Shown here: piece after piece, positions 13,777 through 20,391 of the stretch | Layout: each line of letters starts with the position of its first letter | How positions within the stretch are numbered: position 1 is the first letter of the stretch | Notes under the pieces: generated by a model | What the model was told of the DNA's origin: nothing | The model's database searches: none | The model's input: the letters and a program-made list of their open reading frames with translations, nothing else | Position numbers and translations under genes: made by a program | Assembly (NCBI GenBank): GCA_028699175.1 | Contig: JAQVVC010000009.1 | Span: 1 to 20,897, forward strand | Length of the DNA stretch: 20,897 nt | Origin: Bacilli bacterium | GTDB taxonomy: Bacteria > Bacillota_I > Bacilli_A > RF39 > UBA660 | Direction of reading: 5' to 3'

Positions 13777-13796
13777 ACCGCTATAGCGGTTTTATT
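13775..13796 (+). terminator. Terminator overlapping the spoVG stop
   Basis: AAACCGCTATAGCGGTTT (13775-13792) is a perfect palindrome with a TATA loop, followed by a short T-rich tail (TATTATGTTTTATT). Its left arm begins within the TAA stop. It is one of the more GC-rich stems in the window. Confidence 0.75.
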
Positions 13797-13805
13797 ATGT
13801 TTTAT

Positions 13806-13834
13806 TCATAAAAATTTATACTATTACATAATAT
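13806..13834 (+). promoter_or_regulatory. Candidate sigma-E promoter of yabPQ
   Basis: TCATAAA (13806-13812), 14 bp, CATAATAT (13827-13834), close to the sigma-E consensus and to the element before bofA (TCATAAT, 14 bp, CATAGTAT). B. subtilis yabP and yabQ are sigma-E genes. Confidence 0.48.
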
Positions 13835-13849
13835 TATATAGGAGGAACT

Positions 13850-14131
13850 ATGGATAAAATGATTGATGTACCAGCTTTCACACATGTAGTAAAAATAAAT
13901 GACAGAAAAAATATCGTAATAAGTGGAATAAAAAAGATAATTAGTTTTGATGATAAGGAATTCTTATTAGAATCGTCTTTAGGTAATATTATAATAAAAG
14001 GAAGTACTTTAGAGATGATAAAACTTGATACATTAGAAGGAAACGTTTCTATTAAAGGAAAAATTGATAGTTTTATGTATACAGATATAGTAAATAAGGA
14101 AATTTCGATTATAAGCAAATTATTTAGATGA
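13850..14131 (+). CDS. yabP: Sporulation protein YabP
   Basis: YabP is conserved in endospore formers and is transcribed early in the mother cell; its biochemical role is not established. The 93-residue beta-rich protein fits the family (about 100), with the pattern NRKNIVISGIKKIISFDDKEFLLESSLGNIIIKGSTLEMIKLDTLEGNVSI condensed into short strands. TAGGAGGA precedes the ATG. The TGA stop overlaps the yabQ ATG. It lies upstream of yabQ and divIC as in Bacillus. Confidence 0.9.
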   Translation: MDKMIDVPAFTHVVKINDRKNIVISGIKKIISFDDKEFLLESSLGNIIIKGSTLEMIKLDTLEGNVSIKGKIDSFMYTDIVNKEISIISKLFR

Positions 14132-14409
14132 AACAGTTTATATTACTATTAATATCATTTTGTTACGGTAGTTTTAGCGGTTTTTTATATTATTTATTAT
14201 ATAATAAAACTTCATACAGGTTTTTAACATTAATTTCAAAAACAACTTATTTTATAATAATAACATTATTATATATTATTTTAATATATATATTAAATAA
14301 TGGTTCTATTCATTTATATATGAAAATATTACTTATTGGAGGTTTTGTATTTACATTAAAATGTCAAAAATATGTAAAAAGGTTGATCAATAGTAATATA
14401 ATCACGTAA
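14128..14409 (+). CDS. yabQ: Spore cortex protein YabQ
   Basis: YabQ is a membrane protein of the outer forespore membrane needed for cortex formation in B. subtilis. The 93 residues contain three hydrophobic segments (about 4-24, 33-53 and 62-78) and the SFCYGSFSGFLYYLLY start typical of the family. Bacillus YabQ is much longer (about 211), so this is a shortened form. It overlaps yabP by four bases (ATGA). Assignment rests on position and hydrophobic pattern more than on conserved residues. Confidence 0.78.
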   Translation: MKQFILLLISFCYGSFSGFLYYLLYNKTSYRFLTLISKTTYFIIITLLYIILIYILNNGSIHLYMKILLIGGFVFTLKCQKYVKRLINSNIIT

Positions 14410-14423
14410 CTCTTTAAAATTAA

Positions 14424-14432
14424 TGTTATAAT
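14424..14432 (+). promoter_or_regulatory. Extended -10 promoter of divIC
   Basis: TGTTATAAT is a perfect extended -10. No good -35 lies upstream (ACGTAA at 14404-14409). It sits just after the yabQ stop, letting divIC be expressed outside sporulation. Confidence 0.55.
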
Positions 14433-14454
14433 CGTATTGCGGAGCGTGGATATT

Positions 14455-14748
14455 ATGAAAACTATATCAAAAAAAGACAAACGCAGATTTTTTATATGGA
14501 CTCTATTAATAACAGTAATAGTTTTATATTTAAGTGTCTTTACATTTAATTATTGGAATAAAATATTAAAAAACGTTCAATTAAAGGAAGAATTAAAAAT
14601 AAAATATGAACAATCTTTAGCAGAAGAAAAAAAATTAAGTAGTGAAGTAACTAAACTACAAGATCCTAATTATGTAGCCAAATATGCTAGAGAAAAGTTT
14701 ATGTATTCAAAAGATGGAGAAATTATTATTAGAATTACTGAAGATTGA
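14455..14748 (+). CDS. divIC: Cell division protein DivIC (FtsB-like)
   Basis: DivIC joins FtsL and DivIB in the septum-synthesis complex that activates FtsW/PBP2b. The 97-residue bitopic protein has a basic cytoplasmic start, one membrane helix (12-33), a coiled coil (37-69) and the family's C-terminal DPNYVAKYAREK (70-81). The ATG at 14455 fits the usual KKDKRRF start; an in-frame TTG at 14439 region (14437) would add six residues but overlaps the likely ribosome site. It follows yabP-yabQ as in Bacillus. Confidence 0.9.
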   Translation: MKTISKKDKRRFFIWTLLITVIVLYLSVFTFNYWNKILKNVQLKEELKIKYEQSLAEEKKLSSEVTKLQDPNYVAKYAREKFMYSKDGEIIIRITED

Positions 14749-14773
14749 TATTTTGATTGAAATATGCTAAAAT
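14745..14773 (+). promoter_or_regulatory. ssrA promoter
   Basis: TTGATA (14745-14750), 17 bp, TAAAAT (14768-14773) with an extended -10 TG at 14765-14766. The predicted start coincides with the tmRNA 5' end. The -35 overlaps the divIC stop codon. Confidence 0.8.
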
Positions 14774-14781
14774 ATTAGTAC

Positions 14782-15132
14782 GGGGCCGTTTTTGGTTTCG
14801 ACAGAATAATTAAAATATTGTTTGCAAATGGTTGCTGTCCTAAACAGCACAGTTTATTAAAAATAACTGACAAATTTAATTTTAACAAAGCTCTTTCATA
14901 CGCTTAATAAGCTTTAGAGCACTATTATTTTACTAGTCTCACAAAGTAATATAATAGTTTATAATAGTGAGATATAATTATAAACGTTTTATTTATAATT
15001 GAAACATTTAAAACTTAGCTAAAGTTTTTTTGTTAGATTTTAATACTTTAGTGAAATAACAATCTAAATATATTTGTAGACGGCAATATTTTTATGTTTT
15101 GGACAGCAGTTCAATTCTGCTCGGCTCCACCA
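14782..15132 (+). ncRNA. ssrA: Transfer-messenger RNA (tmRNA)
   Basis: tmRNA rescues stalled ribosomes and tags the unfinished peptide for proteolysis, acting with SmpB. GGGGCCG (14782-14788) pairs with CGGCTCC (15122-15128) as the acceptor stem, followed by discriminator A and an encoded CCA. The 5' domain has the usual GGTTTCGAC and the 3' domain the T-arm GTTCAATTC. The AATAACT resume context, as in B. subtilis, sets the frame at GAC (14869). The tag is therefore (A)DKFNFNKALSYA, ended by tandem TAA stops at 14905-14910. The length of 351 nt is typical. Confidence 0.96.
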
Positions 15133-15167
15133 AATGGAATTTTTACAACTCATTGAGTTGAACATAG

Positions 15168-15197
15168 AATCCCACCAACTAAAATGGTGGGATTTTG
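15168..15197 (+). terminator. Terminator downstream of ssrA
   Basis: AATCCCACCA (15168-15177) and TGGTGGGATT (15185-15194) form a perfect 10-bp GC-rich stem with a 7-nt loop, followed by TTGTT. A smaller palindrome, CAACTCATTGAGTTG (15146-15160), lies between it and the tmRNA end. Confidence 0.85.
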
Positions 15198-15229
15198 TTA
15201 TATACAAAGATAAAAATAAGGAGGATTAT

Positions 15230-15450
15230 ATGGAATTGTATGTAGCAAAAAAATCGAAATATGCAATGAAACAAAGGAAACAATATAACAGATAGTTGAT
15301 GAAGAAAAAAATGCACCTATAGTAAGAGAAATATTCCGGCTATATATTGAAGGTAAAAATCAAGGACAAATAGTTGTTGAAGAAATACTTAATAACCATA
15401 ATCATAAAATAACTTATAAATCATTAGGGAAATTGAAGCAGACTGCGTAG
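15230..15450 (+). pseudogene. Large serine recombinase remnant
   Basis: An ATG (15230) with a GGAGG site opens a frame for only 21 codons (ending KQRKQYNR). A second frame (15289-15447) reads QIVDEEKNAPIVREIFRLY, IEGKNQGQIVVEEILN, then KITYKSLGKLKQTA and a stop. The middle is the signature of the Recombinase domain of large serine integrases (DEE-APIVR-IF-LY-G). The catalytic N-terminal resolvase domain and the C-terminal zinc region are missing. It is a frameshifted internal scrap from a prophage or integrative element, beside ssrA, a common integration target. No function is expected. Confidence 0.75.
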
Positions 15451-15518
15451 AGGATAATGAGTCTTCACTAAAAATTTTTAAGAAATTAGGAATGAAATTT
15501 GAGAGAAAATTTAGATAA
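15432..15518 (+). pseudogene. GNAT acetyltransferase C-terminal fragment
   Basis: A short frame reads EADCVEDNESSLKIFKKLG followed by MKFERKFR and a stop. It matches the closing motif of RimJ/RimL-type GNAT acetyltransferases, where an Asn-x-x-Ser segment is followed by a helix and KLGF/M. Nothing upstream in this frame continues the domain, and it overlaps the tail of the recombinase remnant in another frame. It therefore looks like a deletion junction joining two unrelated dead genes. Confidence 0.62.
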
Positions 15519-15672
15519 TCACGCTATAACAAAAGGCTTAATAAATACTTTAATGTTGTTTTTTATGCGATAACTTATTTTTAATTTATATTTATGGAAT
15601 CGCTAATAATATTAAATTTTTTTCTATATTTTTATAACTAATACTTAAATTAAGGATTTTTTATAAAAACAT
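15519..15672. other. AT-rich gap with no recognised gene
   Basis: No open frame with a ribosome site, RNA motif or strong repeat is visible. It is probably eroded accessory DNA between the gene remnants and the promoter of the next operon. Confidence 0.6.
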
Positions 15673-15701
15673 TTGCTTAATTAAATAAAAAAAGATATGA
15701 T
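15673..15701 (+). promoter_or_regulatory. Promoter of the thioredoxin-fold operon
   Basis: TTGCTT (15673-15678), 17 bp, TATGAT (15696-15701). Transcription would begin near 15708, at the AAGGAGG ribosome site, giving an unusually short leader. Confidence 0.6.
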
Positions 15702-15720
15702 ATAAGCAAGGAGGTAAATT

Positions 15721-16548
15721 ATGAAAGGCAAGTTAAAAAATTTAATAATAACACTAATTGTAGTTTTAGTTTTATTATTACCAATATTAATAGATTATTA
15801 TGGTGATAAATCTTTAGAAATGTTGACTTATGATAACTATATTACAGAAGTGGAATCTGGTGTATCATCTATAATATATTATGGCGATACGGAAAATGAT
15901 GATTTTAAAAATATATCAAAAACATTATTATCTATGAATAAGAAATTTGATATAAACGTAAAAGCTTTAAATTATAATGACTTAAATGAAGATCAAATAG
16001 TAGAATTACTTGACCAAGAGGAATTAAAAGATTTAAAAACAGGATTAATATTTGCTAAGCATAGAGCAGTTGAATACATCCATGATGGGGATGTTGATCA
16101 AAAAAATTTAGAGGCATTAATAAACAAATATTTTAATAATGTTATACTTGAAGATGAAATAGCATATAAAAAACCAAAAGATGCTAATGCTTATAAAAAA
16201 ATTATTAATAGTAAAAACATTGTTATGACAGTTTTTGGAAGAAGTAATTGCACTTGGTGTGTTGATTTTAAACCAGTATATAATGACATTGCTAATAAAC
16301 ACAAAATTAATGTGTATGTTTTCGAATCAGATTTAGATAATGAAGAAGAATATGAAAAAGTAATGAAACTAGGATTGAAAATACCTAAGAATTGTACTGA
16401 TACTGGAAAAGCTGAAGACTTAGCTGATGGTTTCGGAACTCCGCTTACATTATTTACAAAAAATGGTAAAGTAATTGACTGTATTAGTGGATACTTACCA
16501 AGAAAAAGTTTAGAAGCTAAACTTAAGTCAGTTGGAATGATAGAATAG
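15721..16548 (+). CDS. Membrane-anchored thioredoxin-fold protein
   Basis: A 275-residue protein with an N-terminal membrane helix (about 7-25) and no clear signal-peptidase site, so it is likely anchored facing outward. The C-terminal part (about 165-275) is thioredoxin-like: FGRSNCTWC with the redox pair Cys177/Cys180, the following helix, and FGTPLTLF giving the cis-proline. A third Cys sits in an insert (IPKNCTDTGK) and a fourth in VIDC. The middle region (45-150) is acidic and may be a degenerate second thioredoxin fold. It probably acts on extracytoplasmic disulfides, substrate unknown. AAGGAGG precedes the ATG. It heads a cluster of four closely spaced genes. Confidence 0.75.
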   Translation: MKGKLKNLIITLIVVLVLLLPILIDYYGDKSLEMLTYDNYITEVESGVSSIIYYGDTENDDFKNISKTLLSMNKKFDINVKALNYNDLNEDQIVELLDQEELKDLKTGLIFAKHRAVEYIHDGDVDQKNLEALINKYFNNVILEDEIAYKKPKDANAYKKIINSKNIVMTVFGRSNCTWCVDFKPVYNDIANKHKINVYVFESDLDNEEEYEKVMKLGLKIPKNCTDTGKAEDLADGFGTPLTLFTKNGKVIDCISGYLPRKSLEAKLKSVGMIE

Positions 16549-16562
16549 ATAGGAGAAATAAT

Positions 16563-17009
16563 ATGTCTCAAACATATAAAATGGTAAAGGAATTTAAAAT
16601 GAAATATCCTTTTACAATCACTTGGTGGAGGTTAAAAGCCCATTCTAAATTAGTAGATAAATATTTAAATCCAGATGAAAAAATATTATATGTCTTCGCT
16701 GGACAAAATGATAATAGTCATTCTAGTATATTAAATACCGCAGTTTTAGCATTAACTAATGAAAGAATTATAATCGCTCAAGATAGATTAATAATAGGTT
16801 ATAAACTATCTTCTGTTACCCCGGATTTATATAATGATGTAAGTGTAAATTCTGGATTATTATGGGGCGTAGTAAAGATAGATACCGTAAAAGAAATAAT
16901 TTATTTTTCTAATCTGTCAAAAAAATCTTTGCCAGAAATACAGAATAATATTTCACGTTATATGAGTGAGGCTAAAAAGAGATTTATCAAAAAAGAAGAT
17001 TCTAACTGA
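16563..17009 (+). CDS. Bacterial PH-like domain protein, unknown function
   Basis: A 148-residue soluble protein without signal or membrane segment. The stretch DEKILYVFAGQNDN, then AVLALTNERIIIAQ and VKIDTVKEIIYFSNL, has the strand pattern and TNERII signature of bacterial pleckstrin-homology-like domains of the YokE/bPH type, closed by a helix (SLPEIQNNISRYM). Such domains are thought to serve as protein or membrane interaction modules; no target can be named. AGGAGA precedes the ATG, 14 bp after the thioredoxin-fold gene. A separate decayed PH-type gene occurs at 20392. Confidence 0.65.
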   Translation: MSQTYKMVKEFKMKYPFTITWWRLKAHSKLVDKYLNPDEKILYVFAGQNDNSHSSILNTAVLALTNERIIIAQDRLIIGYKLSSVTPDLYNDVSVNSGLLWGVVKIDTVKEIIYFSNLSKKSLPEIQNNISRYMSEAKKRFIKKEDSN

Positions 17010-17037
17010 ATTTTCTTTTATTATAGTTAGGAGATTT

Positions 17038-18117
17038 ATGAAAAAATTATATAGATTAATTACAATTATTATTATATCATTTCTGTGTTTTCTTTTTATT
17101 ATATATACTCCTAAAAACTATACTATTAATTATAAAATAAAAGAGTATTATGTTGAAGAAAGTTTTGTTAATGATAAAGAATTATATAAAATCATTATTA
17201 ACTATAATAATAAAAAATTCCCTTTTTTAATTGATATTGATTATAATATTAATAGAAAAATTGTTAAAGATATTTATGCTAAAAAAAATAAAAATAATAT
17301 TTGTTTATTAATTAATATTAGCGATAAAAAATATCAGTCGTGTTATAAAAAAGATGTACTTATCGATTATAGATTATTGACATCAAAAAATAGTAATAAA
17401 GAAATAATTGATGAGTATAATTCAAACAAAATTTATAATTATAATAATTTAAAATTTTATATTTGGAATTATAAAGGCTATTATTATATAAGCAAAGATA
17501 AAAAACAAGTTATTAAAATTTTAGAAAAGGACGAATATGATAATTTATTATCTTATCAGTTTAAAAATTATTTAATTACTCCAAACTACGATGAAGACTA
17601 TTATTTTTCAGAGTTATTAATCATTAATAATAAAGATTTAGAAATAAATAGTATTAATTTAAATAATGAAATATCATACTCATCATTAATTTTAGGGGAT
17701 TTTAAAAATGATGTTTACTTACTTGATAAAAAAAATATATTACAATATAAAATAAATATTAAAAAAAATTCCGTTAAAATAATTAGTTCTAAAGATAAGG
17801 ACGGTATTATATATAATGACGAAAAAGAAGAAAAGATGGCGCTTAAGAAAATTATAAATAATAATTTAAAATTTACTAAAAAGTCTAAATATAATTATAA
17901 AATAATAGAAAACAAATTGTATTTAGGAATTGATAATTATAATATTTTAATATCAAATAATGAAGTAAAGGAAATTGTAAAAATTAGCGATGATAAAATA
18001 TATTATATATCAGAAAACTCTTTATATGAATATTCACCTAATAAGGGAGAAATTAAATTAATTGAAAATAAAGAATGGGATTTTAATTATAAAAACAAAA
18101 TATTTATATTTAATTAA
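17038..18117 (+). CDS. Membrane-anchored protein of unknown function
   Basis: I do not recognise this 359-residue protein. It has a basic N-terminus and one hydrophobic helix (about 5-23), then a Lys/Asn/Tyr-rich exterior domain. The C-terminal half shows repeating strand-turn units such as DVYLLDKKNILQYKI and KIYYISENSLYEYSP, suggesting beta-propeller-like blades; this is inference. One Cys pair is possible (CLLIN, SCYKK), perhaps a target of the thioredoxin-fold protein two genes upstream. GTTAGGAG supports the ATG at 17038; the frame stays open further upstream but would overlap the previous gene. Confidence 0.7.
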   Translation: MKKLYRLITIIIISFLCFLFIIYTPKNYTINYKIKEYYVEESFVNDKELYKIIINYNNKKFPFLIDIDYNINRKIVKDIYAKKNKNNICLLINISDKKYQSCYKKDVLIDYRLLTSKNSNKEIIDEYNSNKIYNYNNLKFYIWNYKGYYYISKDKKQVIKILEKDEYDNLLSYQFKNYLITPNYDEDYYFSELLIINNKDLEINSINLNNEISYSSLILGDFKNDVYLLDKKNILQYKINIKKNSVKIISSKDKDGIIYNDEKEEKMALKKIINNNLKFTKKSKYNYKIIENKLYLGIDNYNILISNNEVKEIVKISDDKIYYISENSLYEYSPNKGEIKLIENKEWDFNYKNKIFIFN

Positions 18118-18157
18118 CAAAGTGCCCAATTTAGAATATTCTATATTAGGTGATAAA

Positions 18158-18496
18158 ATGGAAATGTTTAATATTAATGCAGATGATTCAATAGAAGAAG
18201 TAAAATACTTTGAATATTATACCCTAAAACAGAATATGACTTTATTTGAACTAGCTAAAAATAAAAATGTTAATCCAAAATTACTTGCAGTATTAAACGG
18301 ATTAGAAACAGACGATTTTTTACTTAAAAATCAATTAATAATGATCCCTAAGAATAATTATTCATATTATATAACAAAAGAAGGAGACACTTTAACTACA
18401 GTGGCAAAAACATTTAATACATCAACAAATAATTTAATGAAGAATAATAAAACAATATATTTAACTGAAGGTCAATTAGTAGTAAATAAAATATAA
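18158..18496 (+). CDS. Double-LysM protein without signal peptide
   Basis: A 112-residue protein made of two LysM peptidoglycan-binding modules: FEYYTLKQNMTLFELAKN to LIMIPK (about 18-65) and YSYYITKEGDTLTTVAKT to LVVNKI (68-112). An acidic 17-residue lead precedes them. There is no signal peptide or membrane helix. Cytoplasmic LysM proteins in spore formers include coat morphogens such as SafA and SpoVID, which work in the mother cell; that role here is a guess. TAGGTGA precedes the ATG at 18158. Reading could be extended upstream but would overlap the previous gene without a ribosome site. Confidence 0.85.
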   Translation: MEMFNINADDSIEEVKYFEYYTLKQNMTLFELAKNKNVNPKLLAVLNGLETDDFLLKNQLIMIPKNNYSYYITKEGDTLTTVAKTFNTSTNNLMKNNKTIYLTEGQLVVNKI

Positions 18497-18520
18497 AAAA
18501 ATAATACTTTATTTTTTTTT
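18496..18520 (+). terminator. Terminator after the LysM gene
   Basis: AAAAAATAA (18496-18504) pairs with TTATTTTTT (18509-18517) around TACT, leading into a run of nine T residues. The stem is purely A-T but perfect, and begins at the last base of the stop codon. Confidence 0.55.
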
Positions 18521-18531
18521 ATATTGTTTAA

Positions 18532-18560
18532 TAGACTTAAATTAAGCAATTTGATACAAT
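18532..18560 (+). promoter_or_regulatory. Promoter of the polytopic membrane protein gene
   Basis: TAGACT (18532-18537), 17 bp, TACAAT (18555-18560), with an extended -10 TG at 18552-18553. Confidence 0.55.
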
Positions 18561-18582
18561 AATAAAATAAGGGTGATAAATT

Positions 18583-20172
18583 GTGATATTAAAGAAGCCA
18601 TATGCATTTTTAATTAAGTATTTTAAATTAATACATATTATTTTAGCTATATTAATAGGTTATATAATAAAAGGTTATTCAAATATAACTGATTTTTTTG
18701 TATCTTATACAAAGTCAGATGCTTCTTATACAATTACTAGTGTCACTCAATATATAAATCCATTTATTTATTTAGCTTTATTAATCATAATTATTTTTTC
18801 TCTAGCAATGTTTATATTAATGAGAAAGAAAAAGAAACCTACTTTATTCTATATAATTACATTTGTTTACTATTTAATATTAATGATTTCCGTTTTAATA
18901 GCCAGTAATGTAATAGGATCTTTAGTTGAAGCTTCACTAAGTCAACAAACAATACGAGTATTTAGAGATATATATCTAATAATTTCCGTTCCACAATATT
19001 ATTTTATTGTAATGAGTATAATACGAGGTATTGGTTTTGATGTAAAAAAATTTAATTTTAGCAAAGATTTACAAGAATTAGAAATTAAAAGTGAAGATGA
19101 TGAAGAATTTGAATTTATAATAGGTGAAGACTCATATTTATATAAAAGAAAAATTCGTAGGTTTCTTCGGGAAACAAAATATTATATTTTAGAAAACAAA
19201 TTAATGATTAGTATAATATCAGGAGTAATTTTTATACCGTTGTTTATATATTTAATTATTAATTCAAATATTATTAACAACATATTTGGTAGTGCTAGTA
19301 ATATTGGCAATTTTACTATTGATTTAAAAGAAGCTTACGAAACTCAATATGACTATAATGGTAATTTAATTAATAAAAATAAAAAATATTTAATATTAGA
19401 TATGATTGTTACTAATAAAAGTAATAAGCCTCAAAAATTTGAAGAAACAACATTTTTTCTAAAAAGAGGTAAAAATTTTTATTATAATAAGCCTTCCTTA
19501 AGGAATTATTTTATCGATATTGGAAAGGCATACACTAATGAGAATATTGCTAGTGATGCTACCAAAAATTTGATATTTGTTTTTGAAATTGAAAATAAAT
19601 TTAGTTTTAATAAATATTATTTAAATATTTTAAAAGAAATTACTTATAAAGATAACCAAGAAGTTTATAATTATACTAAACTTAAAATTAAACCTATAGT
19701 AATGAATGAATCACCTAAAAGAGTTGAAAGGCAAGAAAAAGAAGTAATTCGATTAGGCAAAAATTTATTTAATGATTCAAATATAATATTGAGCAATATT
19801 GAAATAATCCCTTCATATGAGTATACTTATGAATTGTGTAAAAATAATATATGTAAGGAATATATTGATGTTATAAAACCTCAAGATTCAATTAATCAAA
19901 ATTTATTGATTATAACATATAAAACTAATTTATCTAAAGGAATTGGAATCAATAATACTATAAAAAATAATAGTGATTTTTTTGATAAGTTTTTAAAAGT
20001 AGAATATACTTTAAATAATAAAGAAATTGTTAAAAGTTTTGCATCAAGAACATATAATAATATTGAAAATAAGGTTTTTATTGATTTGCCAAAAGTAATT
20101 GTGGATAAAAGTAAATTAAATATAATGATAAACACAAGAAATAATCATCATTTTATAAAGTATGAGAGTTAA
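18583..20172 (+). CDS. Polytopic membrane protein with C-terminal beta domain
   Basis: I do not recognise a named family for this 529-residue protein. Predicted helices lie at about 14-30, 60-79, 87-114, 129-147 and 207-228. An acidic and then basic segment between helices 4 and 5 (155-205) should be cytoplasmic. Residues 230-529 form a large exterior region. Its first part (NFTIDLKEAYETQYDYN, KKYLILDMIVTNKSNKPQKF) resembles the DUF4352 type of Ig-like domain; the second holds CKNNIC, a possible disulfide. Translation starts at GTG (18583) after AGGGTGA. It has its own promoter and is followed by tRNA-Cys, so it is probably monocistronic. Confidence 0.75.
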   Translation: MILKKPYAFLIKYFKLIHIILAILIGYIIKGYSNITDFFVSYTKSDASYTITSVTQYINPFIYLALLIIIIFSLAMFILMRKKKKPTLFYIITFVYYLILMISVLIASNVIGSLVEASLSQQTIRVFRDIYLIISVPQYYFIVMSIIRGIGFDVKKFNFSKDLQELEIKSEDDEEFEFIIGEDSYLYKRKIRRFLRETKYYILENKLMISIISGVIFIPLFIYLIINSNIINNIFGSASNIGNFTIDLKEAYETQYDYNGNLINKNKKYLILDMIVTNKSNKPQKFEETTFFLKRGKNFYYNKPSLRNYFIDIGKAYTNENIASDATKNLIFVFEIENKFSFNKYYLNILKEITYKDNQEVYNYTKLKIKPIVMNESPKRVERQEKEVIRLGKNLFNDSNIILSNIEIIPSYEYTYELCKNNICKEYIDVIKPQDSINQNLLIITYKTNLSKGIGINNTIKNNSDFFDKFLKVEYTLNNKEIVKSFASRTYNNIENKVFIDLPKVIVDKSKLNIMINTRNNHHFIKYES

Positions 20173-20174
20173 GA

Positions 20175-20203
20175 TTGAAAAGATCATTTATTTTTGTTAT
20201 AAT
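20175..20203 (+). promoter_or_regulatory. tRNA-Cys promoter
   Basis: TTGAAA (20175-20180), 17 bp, TATAAT (20198-20203), one of the best sigma-A matches in the window. The mature tRNA begins 11 bp later. Confidence 0.85.
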
Positions 20204-20213
20204 CTTTTTGCAC

Positions 20214-20287
20214 GGGGCTTTAGCCAAGTGGTAAGGCGTGGGACTGCAACTCCCTGATCACCGGTTCAAATCCGATAGGCCCCTCCA
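20214..20287 (+). tRNA. tRNA-Cys (anticodon GCA)
   Basis: A 74-nt cloverleaf: acceptor GGGGCTT pairs with AGGCCCC, D-arm GCC..AAGTGGTAA..GGC, anticodon loop CTGCAAC with GCA, T-arm with GGTTCAAATCC, discriminator U73 typical of tRNA-Cys, and an encoded CCA (20285-20287). The outer pair of the anticodon stem is a T-T mismatch and the T-stem is imperfect. Confidence 0.97.
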
Positions 20288-20301
20288 AATATGTTTTATA
20301 T

Positions 20302-20342
20302 AAATCGTGAAAATAAAAGAAAAATTCACGGTTTTTATTTTT
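20302..20342 (+). terminator. tRNA-Cys terminator
   Basis: AAATCGTGAA (20302-20311) pairs with TTCACGGTTT (20325-20334), including one G-T pair, followed by a T-rich tract. Confidence 0.75.
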
Positions 20343-20391
20343 TAAAAAAATAGATATGATACATTTTAAATTTAGTATATAATTATATATA

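Noticed and set aside
13834..14118. Antisense frame opposite yabP
   Set aside because: YabP is supported by synteny and ribosome site; the reverse frame has neither.
15146..15160. CAACTCATTGAGTTG as an att core after ssrA
   Set aside because: A perfect but small palindrome with no second copy in the window, so no attachment-site evidence.
16117..16571. Two antisense frames opposite the thioredoxin-fold gene
   Set aside because: They overlap one another and oppose a gene with a clear CTWC motif, promoter and ribosome site.
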